Positions 1 to 7,451 of a stretch of DNA of 14,774 nt are shown here, piece by piece. Every line of letters starts with the position of its first letter. The first letter of the stretch is position 1. The notes under the pieces are model-generated. The model saw only the letters and a program-made list of their open reading frames with translations. It did not search any database and was not told the DNA's origin. This DNA comes from JBPBQZ01 sp050955105 (GTDB taxonomy: Bacteria; Pseudomonadota; Gammaproteobacteria; Burkholderiales; Burkholderiaceae): the NCBI GenBank assembly GCA_050955105.1, contig JBPBQZ010000074.1, positions 1 to 14,774 on the forward strand. Direction: 5' to 3'. Both the position numbers and the translations under genes were made by a program.

Positions 1-890
1 TCGAAACGGAACAGGCAGGTGGGATCGTGCAGCAGCACGTTGGTGTCGAGCACGAACAGCTTGCCGGTTTCCGTCGGCTTGCGGGCCGGTGCGGCGGGAC
101 GCGTGGGCCGTGCGGTGTCGCGCGCATCAGACGATGCGGTGGCCGTGCGATCGGTGGTTTCGACCTGGCGTGCGACAACGGCAGCGGCTGCGTCGGTGTT
201 GCCACCGGCGCGGCCACGTCTTGCAGGCGAGCGCGCCGGGGTGGCGCCAGGGTTGGCATCGGTCGCCGGCGCACTGGCGGCTGTCGGCGCGTTGCCGGTG
301 CGAGTCGTCGCGGCAACGCCGGCAGCGATCGGTGCGATTGGCGCGCTGGGCACTGCCGCGGCAACCGGCGCGGCAGCAGCCGTGACGGGAACCGCGCTGG
401 CGCTCAGGCTGACCTCTTCCTCAGGGCGCGCGGCGGCGGCCGGGCGCAGCAGCGCCGCAGTCTGCCGACGGCGACCGCGCTGTCCGCCGGTGGTCGCGTC
501 CGCGGCGGCCTGGGCCGCGTCGGTCGCGGCCCCCGTGCCACGGGACGCGAGTTGCGCGTCGCGCTGGGCAGTGGTGTCGGCTGCATTGCCTGAGCGCGCC
601 GCGGCGCCGCGTGCCGACGCGTTGGCGCGACGGCCGGTACCGGTGCGCGCATTGCTGGCTGTGCCGGTTGCTGCATCGGCGGCCGGCGGTGCGGCAGCCA
701 GCGGCACCGCGACGCCGGTCAGTTCGGCGTCGGAATTAGGCAGCCGTACCAGCGTGCTGCCATGTGCATCTTCGCTATCTGCTTCGTCAGCAACTGCTTT
801 CTTGCCGGATTTCGCCGGTCGCGCCTTGGCCTTGTATTCATCGGGAGACAACAGATCGCCGAGCTTGCTGGGCATCGTAGGCAAAGGCAT
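1..890 (-). CDS. PhoH-like protein with N-terminal PIN domain (partial, 5' part only)
   Basis: This is the first 296 codons of a protein that continues beyond the left edge. The start is ATG with a purine-rich ribosome site (AAGGGGG, 4 bases upstream). The N-terminus MPLPTMPSKLGDLLSPDEYK resembles that of Burkholderia PhoH-family proteins as I remember them. Residues 30-276 are a low-complexity, probably disordered stretch dominated by Ala, Thr, Pro and Arg. At residue 277 the sequence becomes ordered, with KLFVLDTNVLLHDP, which is the first strand of a PIN nuclease domain; D282 is its first acidic metal-binding residue. Family members carry a PhoH/RNA-helicase-like ATPase domain after PIN and are thought to act on RNA, but that part is not visible here. 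The frame is open throughout. It lies downstream of bcp on the same strand, after a 407-base gap. The PIN start is seen directly; the PhoH assignment is inferred from the N-terminus and gene order. Confidence 0.75.
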   Translation of the reverse strand, partial: MPLPTMPSKLGDLLSPDEYKAKARPAKSGKKAVADEADSEDAHGSTLVRLPNSDAELTGVAVPLAAAPPAADAATGTASNARTGTGRRANASARGAAARSGNAADTTAQRDAQLASRGTGAATDAAQAAADATTGGQRGRRRQTAALLRPAAAARPEEEVSLSASAVPVTAAAAPVAAAVPSAPIAPIAAGVAATTRTGNAPTAASAPATDANPGATPARSPARRGRAGGNTDAAAAVVARQVETTDRTATASSDARDTARPTRPAAPARKPTETGKLFVLDTNVLLHDPTCLFRF

Positions 891-1297
891 TTTTCCCCCT
901 TGGATTGAAGTAACTTGAAATCGTTGATGCGCGCGGCGGCGGCTTGAAGGGCGCGCTGCCAGACGGCGCGGCGCCGCTTAATCCACGACGCTGGGCGACG
1001 CCCGTCCATTGGCTTGGACGATAGCGCAGAAAAGAAGGTGACAGGCGGTGCAGCCGCGGACGCGGCGCGAACATCGAGAAGAACGGGAATATGGAGGCCA
1101 GCCGCGCCAAGCGCGGCGCACACGCGAAGCAAATCGACGTGCCAATGAGCCGCTTCGAACAGTGGCGGCGGCGCCGGCGTGAAACGCATTTCAGCAACAC
1201 CGTCGCGCCGCGCGGGTACTGCGGCAGTCGCAAAAAAGGTCGGAAGGATCGCCCGATTCGCAAGGAGTTCACTCATTGCGAACGACTATATCCCGGC
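891..1297. other. Intergenic region between bcp and the PhoH-like gene, no supported gene
   Basis: These 407 bases separate the bcp stop from the PhoH-like start. Open frames cross the region on both strands, including one beginning ATG at 1276 on the minus strand. None has a convincing ribosome site or a recognisable product, and the 1276 frame runs about 170 bases into the PhoH-like gene in another frame. I see no clean hairpin with a T-run to terminate the bcp transcript and no good -35/-10 pair for the downstream gene. The size suggests the PhoH-like gene has its own promoter here, but I could not locate it. Confidence 0.5.
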
Positions 1298-1759
1298 TCA
1301 CAAAGCTTGTACAGCGCTCAACACATCGTCCACGTGGCTATCGACCTTCACCTGCCGCCACTCCTTCTGCAGCAGGCCGTCGCCGTCGATCAGGAAGGTG
1401 CTGCGTTCCAGTCCTTGATAGACCTTGCCATACAGTTTCTTGGGCCGGATCACGTCATAGGCGCGACACACGGTTTCGTCGGTGTCGGAGACCAGCGCAA
1501 AAGGCAGCCCCAGCTTGGTCTGGAAACGTTGATGCGAGGCCAGGCTGTCGCGCGACACGCCGACGATCAGCGCGCCAGCGGCGGCGAAGGCATCGTTGGC
1601 ATCGCGGAACTTCAAACTTTCGGTGGTGCAGCCGGGCGTATTGTCCTTCGGATAGAAGTACAGCACGACTTTTTTGCCGCGCTGCGCGGCCAGCGAAAAT
1701 GTGCCGCCGGTCGCTGGAGCCGTGAAATCCGGAGCTGGACTACCAAGCACGATGGGCAC
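1298..1759 (-). CDS. bcp: Thioredoxin-dependent peroxiredoxin, Bcp/PrxQ family
   Basis: A 153-residue cytoplasmic thiol peroxidase, normal length for Bcp/PrxQ, which reduces hydrogen peroxide and organic hydroperoxides. The active-site motif PKDNTPGCTTE holds the peroxidatic Cys44, and R119 in the GLERSTF segment is the usual conserved arginine. E. coli Bcp has a resolving Cys five residues after the peroxidatic one; here that position is Leu49, and the only other cysteine is C98 in DETVCRAYDV. It therefore looks like the 1-Cys-type subgroup, as in Burkholderia Bcp proteins I recall. The start is GTG, chosen because AGGAG lies 6 bases upstream and the N-terminus fits the family. It follows arnD by 33 bases and is probably cotranscribed with the arn genes. 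Family assignment is firm; the resolving mechanism is inference. Confidence 0.93.
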   Translation of the reverse strand: MPIVLGSPAPDFTAPATGGTFSLAAQRGKKVVLYFYPKDNTPGCTTESLKFRDANDAFAAAGALIVGVSRDSLASHQRFQTKLGLPFALVSDTDETVCRAYDVIRPKKLYGKVYQGLERSTFLIDGDGLLQKEWRQVKVDSHVDDVLSAVQAL

Positions 1760-1765
1760 TGCTTT

Positions 1766-1770
1766 CTCCT
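1766..1770 (-). promoter_or_regulatory. Ribosome binding site of bcp
   Basis: AGGAG on the minus strand, 6 bases before the GTG start of bcp. It is the best ribosome site among the minus-strand genes and decides the GTG start. It lies inside the 33-base arnD-bcp gap, so bcp can be translated independently of arnD. Confidence 0.8.
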
Positions 1771-1792
1771 GGTATAGGCGGCGCTATGGCCG

Positions 1793-2716
1793 TCAAGACT
1801 GCACAATCAGTTGCCCCGAACGGCCGGCGACGCTGCCCCAGTGCAGGGCTTGCACGGGTAGGGCGGCGGTATCGAGGGTGGCATGGTAGTCACCCATGGT
1901 GAGTAGCGTATGTCCTTGCGCACGCCAGCCGTCCAGCAGCCGGGCGAAAGCGGGCGCGAGTTTGCCGCCCTCGAGTTCCGCATGCAAGGTAAATACCTGG
2001 TCGCGATCGCCGCCGCTGCCGGCCTTGGCCGAGCTCGCGCGCTCGCTGGTGAGCGACAACAGATGGTCGGCGACGTTGTCCGCGCGGATATCGCCCACGC
2101 CGATCAGTTCATCGATGGTGGGCAGCGTGGTCGGCATTTGGATGTGCGCGAGCGGGCGGCCGTCGATGCTGAGCCGATACGGCGCCCTGCCGCGTCCGTC
2201 CGAGGCGTAGCGGATGCCGTTCAAGTCGAGCTGTTCGAACGCATAGCGGTTCATCTGCCAGCCGGCGGCCCCGTGCGTGACCGGCGCGGCGCCGAATACT
2301 TCCGCATAGCGCGCGAACGAGCGCTGCATCTGGCGGCGCGTCCATTCGGCGTCGCGCACCCGAACGTGGTCCTGCCAGGCAATGTGATCCCAGGTGTGAA
2401 CGCCGGTTTCGCAGCCCGCATCGCGCGCGCTGCGCAGCGTCGCGGCGGCGCGCCGGCCGATATCCGGTCCGGGCAGCAGCACGCCATACATCAGCGTGCG
2501 CAATCCATAGTGCTCCACCACCGAGGTACGCGAGACTTTCTTGAGGAAGCCGGGCCGAAACACGCGCTTGAGCGCACGCCCGGTGTGATCGGGACCGAGA
2601 CTGAATAGAAAGGTCGCACGGACACCGGCGCGATCGAGTAAGCGCAGCAAGGTCGGCACGCCCTCGCGGGTGCCGCGCAGCGTGTCGACGTCGACTTTGA
2701 GAACGATACGGGCCAC
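1793..2716 (-). CDS. arnD: 4-deoxy-4-formamido-L-arabinose-phosphoundecaprenol deformylase ArnD
   Basis: A 307-residue polysaccharide-deacetylase-family (NodB-like) enzyme that removes the formyl group from undecaprenyl-phosphate-Ara4FN, making that step irreversible before flipping. The N-terminus KVDVDTLRGTREGVP matches enterobacterial ArnD almost exactly, with metal and catalytic aspartates D9 and D11. HTWDH at 107-111 gives the metal histidines, THGAAGW at 147-153 is the third motif, and H245 lies in FTLHAELEGG. E. coli ArnD is about 296 residues; the extra length is partly a small Ser/Ala/Gly loop near residues 226-238. The start is GTG, 7 bases after the arnA2 stop, with AAGG just upstream. 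No signal peptide is apparent, in line with action at the cytoplasmic face of the inner membrane. Confidence 0.95.
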   Translation of the reverse strand: MARIVLKVDVDTLRGTREGVPTLLRLLDRAGVRATFLFSLGPDHTGRALKRVFRPGFLKKVSRTSVVEHYGLRTLMYGVLLPGPDIGRRAAATLRSARDAGCETGVHTWDHIAWQDHVRVRDAEWTRRQMQRSFARYAEVFGAAPVTHGAAGWQMNRYAFEQLDLNGIRYASDGRGRAPYRLSIDGRPLAHIQMPTTLPTIDELIGVGDIRADNVADHLLSLTSERASSAKAGSGGDRDQVFTLHAELEGGKLAPAFARLLDGWRAQGHTLLTMGDYHATLDTAALPVQALHWGSVAGRSGQLIVQS

Positions 2717-2723
2717 GCGTGCC

Positions 2724-3767
2724 TTACTCGACCAGCGCGCGCGCTTCCTGGACCTGCGACCGATACGCCTCGAAGATCTTGTTGAGCGTTTCGTCCATCG
2801 AGGCCAGCGGCGCCCAGTCGAGGTCAGCCATGGTGTTGTCGATTTTCGGCACGCGATTCTGCACGTCCTGATAGCCGGCGCCGTAGTAGCTGCCCGAGGA
2901 GGTTTCGACCAGTTTCACGTGCTGCGCGCTGTCTCGATACTCGGCAAAGGCATTGGCCTTCTCGAGCATCATCGTGGCCAATTCGCGTACCGAGAAGTTA
3001 TTGCGTGGATTGCCGATGTTGTAGATCTTGCCGCACGCCACGTTGTCGCGGTTCTCGAGAATGCGCATCAGCGCGGCAATGCCATCGTCAATGCTGGTGA
3101 ACGCGCGTTTTTGCGAACCACCGTCGACCAGGTTGATGTTTTCGCCGCGCACGATGTGTCCGAGGAACTGCGTCACCACGCGCGAGCTGCCTTCCTTCGC
3201 AGTAAAGATCGAATCGAGGCCCGGACCGATCCAGTTGAACGGCCGGAACAGCGTGAAGCGCAAGCCTTCCTGTGCGCCGTAAGCCCAGATCACGCGATCC
3301 ATCAATTGCTTCGAGCACGCGTAGATCCAGCGCTGCTTGTCGATCGGCCCGTAAACCAGGTGCGACTGTTTCGGGTCGAACTGTTCGTCGGCGCACATTC
3401 CGTACACTTCCGAGGTCGACGGGAAAACCAGATGCTTCTTGTATTTCACCGCCGAGCGCACGATCGGCAGATTCGCTTCGAAGTCGAGCTCGAACACGCG
3501 CAGCGGCTGCTGCACATAGGTGGCGGGCGTCGCGATCGCCACCAGCGGCAGAATCACGTCGCATTTTTTCACGTGGTACTCGACCCACTCGCGATTGATC
3601 GTGATGTCGCCTTCGAAGAAATGCATCCGTTCGTGCTTCAGCAAGTCGCCGAGCCGATCCGACTGCATGTCCATGCCATAGACTTCCCAGTCGGTGGTGT
3701 CGAGGATGCGCTGGGTGAGGTGGTGGCCGATAAAGCCGTTAACCCCGAGGATTAGGATTTTTTTCAT
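2724..3767 (-). CDS. arnA: UDP-glucuronate oxidative decarboxylase, stand-alone C-terminal half of ArnA
   Basis: A 347-residue short-chain dehydrogenase/epimerase-type protein equal to residues about 315-660 of E. coli ArnA. It oxidises UDP-glucuronate with NAD+ and decarboxylates it to UDP-4-keto-pentose. The NAD+ site is GVNGFIG at 8-14. Catalytic residues follow E. coli with a constant offset of 314: S119 and E120 (S433, E434) in STSEVYG, Y149 and K153 (Y463, K467) in IYACSK, and R305 (R619) in YQDVQNR. In enterobacteria this domain is fused behind the formyltransferase; here it is its own gene whose ATG overlaps the formyltransferase stop by 4 bases (ATGA). No key residue is missing, so it should be active alone. 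The product feeds ArnB. Confidence 0.95.
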   Translation of the reverse strand: MKKILILGVNGFIGHHLTQRILDTTDWEVYGMDMQSDRLGDLLKHERMHFFEGDITINREWVEYHVKKCDVILPLVAIATPATYVQQPLRVFELDFEANLPIVRSAVKYKKHLVFPSTSEVYGMCADEQFDPKQSHLVYGPIDKQRWIYACSKQLMDRVIWAYGAQEGLRFTLFRPFNWIGPGLDSIFTAKEGSSRVVTQFLGHIVRGENINLVDGGSQKRAFTSIDDGIAALMRILENRDNVACGKIYNIGNPRNNFSVRELATMMLEKANAFAEYRDSAQHVKLVETSSGSYYGAGYQDVQNRVPKIDNTMADLDWAPLASMDETLNKIFEAYRSQVQEARALVE

Positions 3768-4681
3768 GAATGGCGAGTATGCGTGAGCAGCTGGAATTCG
3801 GCCGGCGTCAACGGACGACCGTCCAGGGTGAGCAGATGAATCGCAAGGGCGCGCGCGTCGCCGCAGAGGCCGAAGAGCGCATTATCCACTACCTGCAATC
3901 CGGGTCGCAAATCGGCGCGCGGCGGCCGCGCGGCGAGGCGCGCGCGGGCTATTACGAAGCGTTGTCCGCCCACGTCCGTGAATGCGCCGGGATAAGGTGG
4001 CGCCACGGCGCGGATCAGATCGTATACGCGTTGCGCGGGCAGTGACCAGTCGATGCGACCGTCTTCCGGCCCGCGCCCGCCGAAGTAGCTGCCGGCCGAC
4101 AGGTCGTTGCGCAGTCGCGGCGCGCGCCCGGCCAGTAACTCGGGCAGGGCGCGCCATAAGGTGATTTCCGCGGCGACCGTGACTTTTTCAAACACTTCGC
4201 CCGCCGTATCGTCCGGCAGGATCGGCACGGCGGTTTGCGCGATGATGGCGCCCGCGTCGGGCTTGGCGGCCATCTCGTGCAAAGTTGCGCCGGTCTCGCG
4301 TTCACCGTTCAGCACCGCCCAGTTCACCGGCACGCGGCCGCGATATTTTGGCAATAGCGAGCCATGCATATTGAACGCGCCGCGCGGCGCCGCATCGAGC
4401 AGCGACGCCGGCAGCATGTGCCGGTAATAGAACGAAAACAGGAAATCGCATTGCGCGTCGCGTACCGCTTCGGCCAGTGCCGGGTCCTTCGCATCGGTTG
4501 GCATGAGTACTGGAATGCCATGCTCGGCGGCCAGCGCGGCAACGCTGCCGAACCAGATGTTTTCAGCAGGATTGTCGGCGTGGGTCACGACCAGCGGCAC
4601 CTCGATACCCGCGGCCAGCAAGGTCGCCAGGCAGCGCACGCCGACGTTGTGATACGCGAAGACGACCGCGCGCGCGCTCAT
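3764..4681 (-). CDS. arnA: UDP-L-Ara4N formyltransferase, stand-alone N-terminal half of ArnA
   Basis: A 305-residue protein matching the N-terminal 304-residue domain of E. coli ArnA, a relative of methionyl-tRNA formyltransferase. It transfers a formyl group from 10-formyltetrahydrofolate to the 4-amino group of UDP-Ara4N. The catalytic triad is intact: N104 and H106 in FNMHGSLLPKYRG and D142 in KPDAGAI, two positions beyond E. coli N102, H104 and D140. The C-terminal Fmt-like subdomain carries a DLSAGSYFG segment. The ATG overlaps the arnC stop by 4 bases, and its own stop overlaps the decarboxylase ATG by 4 bases, so translation is probably coupled on both sides. It could be mistaken for Fmt, but gene context and length argue for ArnA. 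I see no linker or frameshift scar. Confidence 0.94.
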   Translation of the reverse strand: MSARAVVFAYHNVGVRCLATLLAAGIEVPLVVTHADNPAENIWFGSVAALAAEHGIPVLMPTDAKDPALAEAVRDAQCDFLFSFYYRHMLPASLLDAAPRGAFNMHGSLLPKYRGRVPVNWAVLNGERETGATLHEMAAKPDAGAIIAQTAVPILPDDTAGEVFEKVTVAAEITLWRALPELLAGRAPRLRNDLSAGSYFGGRGPEDGRIDWSLPAQRVYDLIRAVAPPYPGAFTDVGGQRFVIARARLAARPPRADLRPGLQVVDNALFGLCGDARALAIHLLTLDGRPLTPAEFQLLTHTRHS

Positions 4682-5832
4682 ATCGGATCACTGCCGTGCG
4701 GGGGCAGGCTCTCGACCTCCGCGGCCGGCAAGATTTCGCCGACGCGCGGCGGTACGGTTTTCGTTGGCGGCGCCTGTACTGGTGTGACGGCATGCACTTC
4801 GCGCGAATGCTCGGGGGCCTTGCCGTACTGCGAGGCGCCGCGCTCATGGTTCGGCAGATTCGCCGCCGGCCACGCGCCGGTAACGCTCACGGTGTGCACG
4901 TTATCGCCGAGCACCGCGTCGATCAGATAGCGCGGTCGCGCGCGCACTTGTTGATAGATGCGTCCGATATATTCGCCAAGCAGGCCCAAGGCAAAGATGA
5001 TCACGCCCAGCATGAAAAAGGTAATGGCGAACAGCGTGAATACGCCTTGAACTTCCGCGCCCACGACAAAGCGGCGAATCACCAGCAGCAGGAACAGCGC
5101 GGCCGAGCCGGTCGACAGGATGATGCCGACGAACGACAGCCATTGCAGCGGCACCACCGAGAAACCGGTGACCAAATCGAAATTGAGGCGGATCAGGCTA
5201 TATAGCGAATATTTCGATTCACCGGCGAAGCGTTCGGCATGCGTGACCTCGATCTCGACCGGATTGCGCGCGAAGGTGTAGGCGAGCGCTGGAATAAAGG
5301 TATTGACCTCGCCGCAGCGATTGATGGTATCGACGATGCGGCGACTATAGCCACGCAACATGCAGCCCTGGTCGGTCATCTGGATGTGCGTGATGCGTTC
5401 GCGCAAGCGATTCATCGCCAGTGACGCCTTGCGGCGGAACCAGGAGTCGTGACGATGCGTGCGGATCGTGCCGACATAATCGTAGCCTTCGCGCATCTTG
5501 GCCAGCAGCCGGCCGACTTCTTCGGGCGGGTTCTGCAGGTCGGCGTCGAGCGTGATGACCGACTCGCCATGTGAGTACTCGAAGCCGGCCAGGATAGCCA
5601 TATGCTGTCCGTAGTTACCGTTCAGCAGGATCACGCGCGTGACGTCGGGGCGCTGCTCGTATTGGGCGCTCAGCATTGCCGCCGAACGATCGCGGCTGCC
5701 GTCGTTCACCAGCAGCACTTCATAGCGCAGGCCGAGCGCATCCAACGCCGGATAAAGCCGCTTGAAGAGGGCGTCGAGTCCGGCCTCTTCGTTATAGACG
5801 GGAATGACGACCGAAACGTCTGGCTTGATCAT
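4678..5832 (-). CDS. arnC: Undecaprenyl-phosphate Ara4FN transferase ArnC with extended C-terminal tail
   Basis: A 384-residue family 2 glycosyltransferase that moves Ara4FN from UDP to undecaprenyl phosphate at the inner membrane. The N-terminal catalytic domain begins VSVVIPVYNEE and has VNDGSRDRS near 42-50 and the DAD metal motif at 96-98 in TLDADLQNPP. Two hydrophobic segments near 228-252 and 262-287 anchor the protein, as in enterobacterial ArnC. The conserved part ends near residue 304 (ARPRYLID). The remaining 80 residues are Pro-, Ala- and Glu-rich, without hydrophobic runs, and look disordered; E. coli ArnC is about 322 residues, so the tail is roughly 60 residues longer. The ATG overlaps the arnB stop by 4 bases. 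Confidence 0.94.
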   Translation of the reverse strand: MIKPDVSVVIPVYNEEAGLDALFKRLYPALDALGLRYEVLLVNDGSRDRSAAMLSAQYEQRPDVTRVILLNGNYGQHMAILAGFEYSHGESVITLDADLQNPPEEVGRLLAKMREGYDYVGTIRTHRHDSWFRRKASLAMNRLRERITHIQMTDQGCMLRGYSRRIVDTINRCGEVNTFIPALAYTFARNPVEIEVTHAERFAGESKYSLYSLIRLNFDLVTGFSVVPLQWLSFVGIILSTGSAALFLLLVIRRFVVGAEVQGVFTLFAITFFMLGVIIFALGLLGEYIGRIYQQVRARPRYLIDAVLGDNVHTVSVTGAWPAANLPNHERGASQYGKAPEHSREVHAVTPVQAPPTKTVPPRVGEILPAAEVESLPPHGSDPI

Positions 5833-7004
5833 GATGGCTGGCTGGAATCCGTTAAAGCGTGTGCGAAATAGGCGTTCACCGCGGCGCAGACCCGATCAAC
5901 ATCGGCGTCGTGCATCGATGGGAACAGCGGCAGGGTGACGATCCTGGCGCCGACGCGTTCGGCATGCGGGAACATGCCTGGAGTGAAGCCGCGCTCGCGA
6001 TAGAGCGTGAATAGATGGATGGCCGGGTAATGTACGCCGGTGCCGATGCCCTGGTCTTTCAGGGCGTTCATGAAAGCGGCGCGCGCGCGGCCGTCGTCGG
6101 GCAACACCACCTGAAACATATGCCAGTTGCCGCGCGCGCGTCCCGGTTCGCGGGGCGGCAGCTCCAGGCCAGCCGCGACTGCCGCACCGCCGGCCAATTG
6201 CGCGAAATAGCGTGTCGCCAGTTCGGCCCGGCGCGCGTTGAAGGCGTCGATGCGCCGCAATTGACCGAGACCCACGGCGGCGGCGACGTCGCTCAAGTTG
6301 AATTTGCCGCCCACCAGATCCACGTCCATGCCGTCGACGCCGAGGCGCGTGACGCCTTGCAGCCGGTACTTCTCGGCGAGCAGGGCTTCCGCCTCGTTGT
6401 TGAGTACCAGCGCGCCACCCTCGATCGACGTCATATTCTTGTTCGCATGGAAGCTGAACGACACCAGATCGCCGAATGCACCGATCAGCTGGCCGTCCCA
6501 GCTCGAGCCCATGGCCTGCGCCGCATCTTCCACCACGCGCAGCCCATGCTGGCGCGCGATCGCATAAAGACGTTCCATGTCGACCGGCAAACCGGCGAGA
6601 TAGACGGGAATGATCGCCTTGGTGCGCGGCGTGATCGCGCGCTCGAGTTGGGTTAGATCGAGATTGCGCGTGAGTGGATCGATATCGGCGAACACTGGCG
6701 TCGCGCCGACGCTGTAGACCACATTGCTGGTGGCGACCCAGCTCAGCGGCGTGGTGATGACCTCGTCGCCCGGGCCGACGCCGGCAATGCGCAACGCTAC
6801 CTCGAGCGTGGCCGTGCCCGAATTGAAGGTGCGCACCGGCCGCCCGCCGAAGCGTGCCGAGAGCTGCGCCTCGAATTCGCGATTCTTCGGACCGGTGGTG
6901 ATCCAGCCCGAACGCAGCGTGGCTACGACGTCGGCCATGGTTTCATCGTCGATCTGCGGCTTCACGAAAGGCAGGAACTGATTCGGATCGTAGGAGGATG
7001 TCAT
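5829..7004 (-). CDS. arnB: UDP-4-amino-4-deoxy-L-arabinose aminotransferase ArnB
   Basis: A 391-residue PLP enzyme of the DegT/DnrJ/EryC1/StrS sugar aminotransferase family that converts the UDP-4-keto-pentose from ArnA to UDP-Ara4N using glutamate. The N-terminus has FLPFVKP and the LRSGWITTGP signature. VVEDAAQAMG at 157-166 is the cofactor-binding aspartate region, and the PLP lysine is K189 in FSFHANKNMT, next to K188 of Salmonella ArnB. Length is within a few residues of the enterobacterial enzyme. The ATG lacks a strong ribosome site, but family alignment supports it. A 75-base gap with nothing notable beyond a small GCTGG/CCAGC stem (7026-7040) separates it from the EmrE-like gene. The stop overlaps arnC by 4 bases. 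Assignment is secure from motif plus operon context. Confidence 0.95.
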   Translation of the reverse strand: MTSSYDPNQFLPFVKPQIDDETMADVVATLRSGWITTGPKNREFEAQLSARFGGRPVRTFNSGTATLEVALRIAGVGPGDEVITTPLSWVATSNVVYSVGATPVFADIDPLTRNLDLTQLERAITPRTKAIIPVYLAGLPVDMERLYAIARQHGLRVVEDAAQAMGSSWDGQLIGAFGDLVSFSFHANKNMTSIEGGALVLNNEAEALLAEKYRLQGVTRLGVDGMDVDLVGGKFNLSDVAAAVGLGQLRRIDAFNARRAELATRYFAQLAGGAAVAAGLELPPREPGRARGNWHMFQVVLPDDGRARAAFMNALKDQGIGTGVHYPAIHLFTLYRERGFTPGMFPHAERVGARIVTLPLFPSMHDADVDRVCAAVNAYFAHALTDSSQPS

Positions 7005-7079
7005 AAGCGGGAATAAGCGGAAATGGCTGGATTGGCCAGCGAAGGCATCGAGTCGCGGTGAGTCTGCACGATCCTGGAA

Positions 7080-7451
7080 CTAACCGCGCGTTAGCACGAA
7101 GACGCCGACCAGGATGATCACGATGCCGATCATGCGCATCGGTGACAGTGTTTCACCAAGTAGATAGCAGGCAAGCAGCGCATTCACCACATAACCGATC
7201 GACAACATCGGATAAGCGACCGTCACCGGCACGCGCGTCAGCGCGGCAATCCATACGACCACGCTTATTACATAGCAAAAAAGTCCGGCGATGATGGGCC
7301 ACTGCGTGGCCACGCGCAGCACCGTCGGAAACCAGTCGACGCGAGACAATTGCAGCGGCGCGGCAGCATTGACGCCTGCCTTCAGCAGCAGTTGCGCGAT
7401 AGCGTTCAGCAGCACGCCAATCAGGATCAGGGTGAAGGATAGAGGATTCAT
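7080..7451 (-). CDS. EmrE-like small membrane protein, probable Ara4N-undecaprenyl flippase subunit (ArnE/ArnF-like)
   Basis: A 123-residue inner-membrane protein of the small multidrug resistance/EamA type with four predicted membrane helices near 4-25, 52-72, 75-97 and 103-121. The stretch VAYPMLSIGYVVNALLA (78-94) resembles E. coli ArnE (AYPMLSLNF) more than ArnF. In E. coli, ArnE and ArnF together flip undecaprenyl-phosphate-Ara4N to the periplasm; only one such gene is present here, between arnT and arnB, so it may work as a homodimer or with a partner elsewhere. The ATG at 7451 was chosen because the family begins with the first helix. A longer in-frame reading from a TTG at 7607 would add 52 Arg-rich residues and overlap arnT, and is not credible. 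No strong ribosome site is seen before the ATG. Confidence 0.85.
   Translation of the reverse strand: MNPLSFTLILIGVLLNAIAQLLLKAGVNAAAPLQLSRVDWFPTVLRVATQWPIIAGLFCYVISVVVWIAALTRVPVTVAYPMLSIGYVVNALLACYLLGETLSPMRMIGIVIILVGVFVLTRG

Noticed and set aside
19..918. A 299-codon plus-strand frame, Ala-rich
   Set aside because: It is the mirror of the low-complexity linker of the PhoH-like gene. The minus strand has a good start, a ribosome site and the PIN motif.
1227..1245. T-run on the minus strand (CCTTTTTTGC) as a possible bcp terminator
   Set aside because: No stable stem precedes the T-run in the transcription direction; the nearby ACTGC/GCAGT pair has a one-base loop and lies on the wrong side.
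719..1276. A 185-codon minus-strand frame starting with ATG after bcp
   Set aside because: There is no ribosome site and no recognisable product, and it overlaps the PhoH-like N-terminus by about 170 bases in another frame. Kept only as a comment on the intergenic gap.
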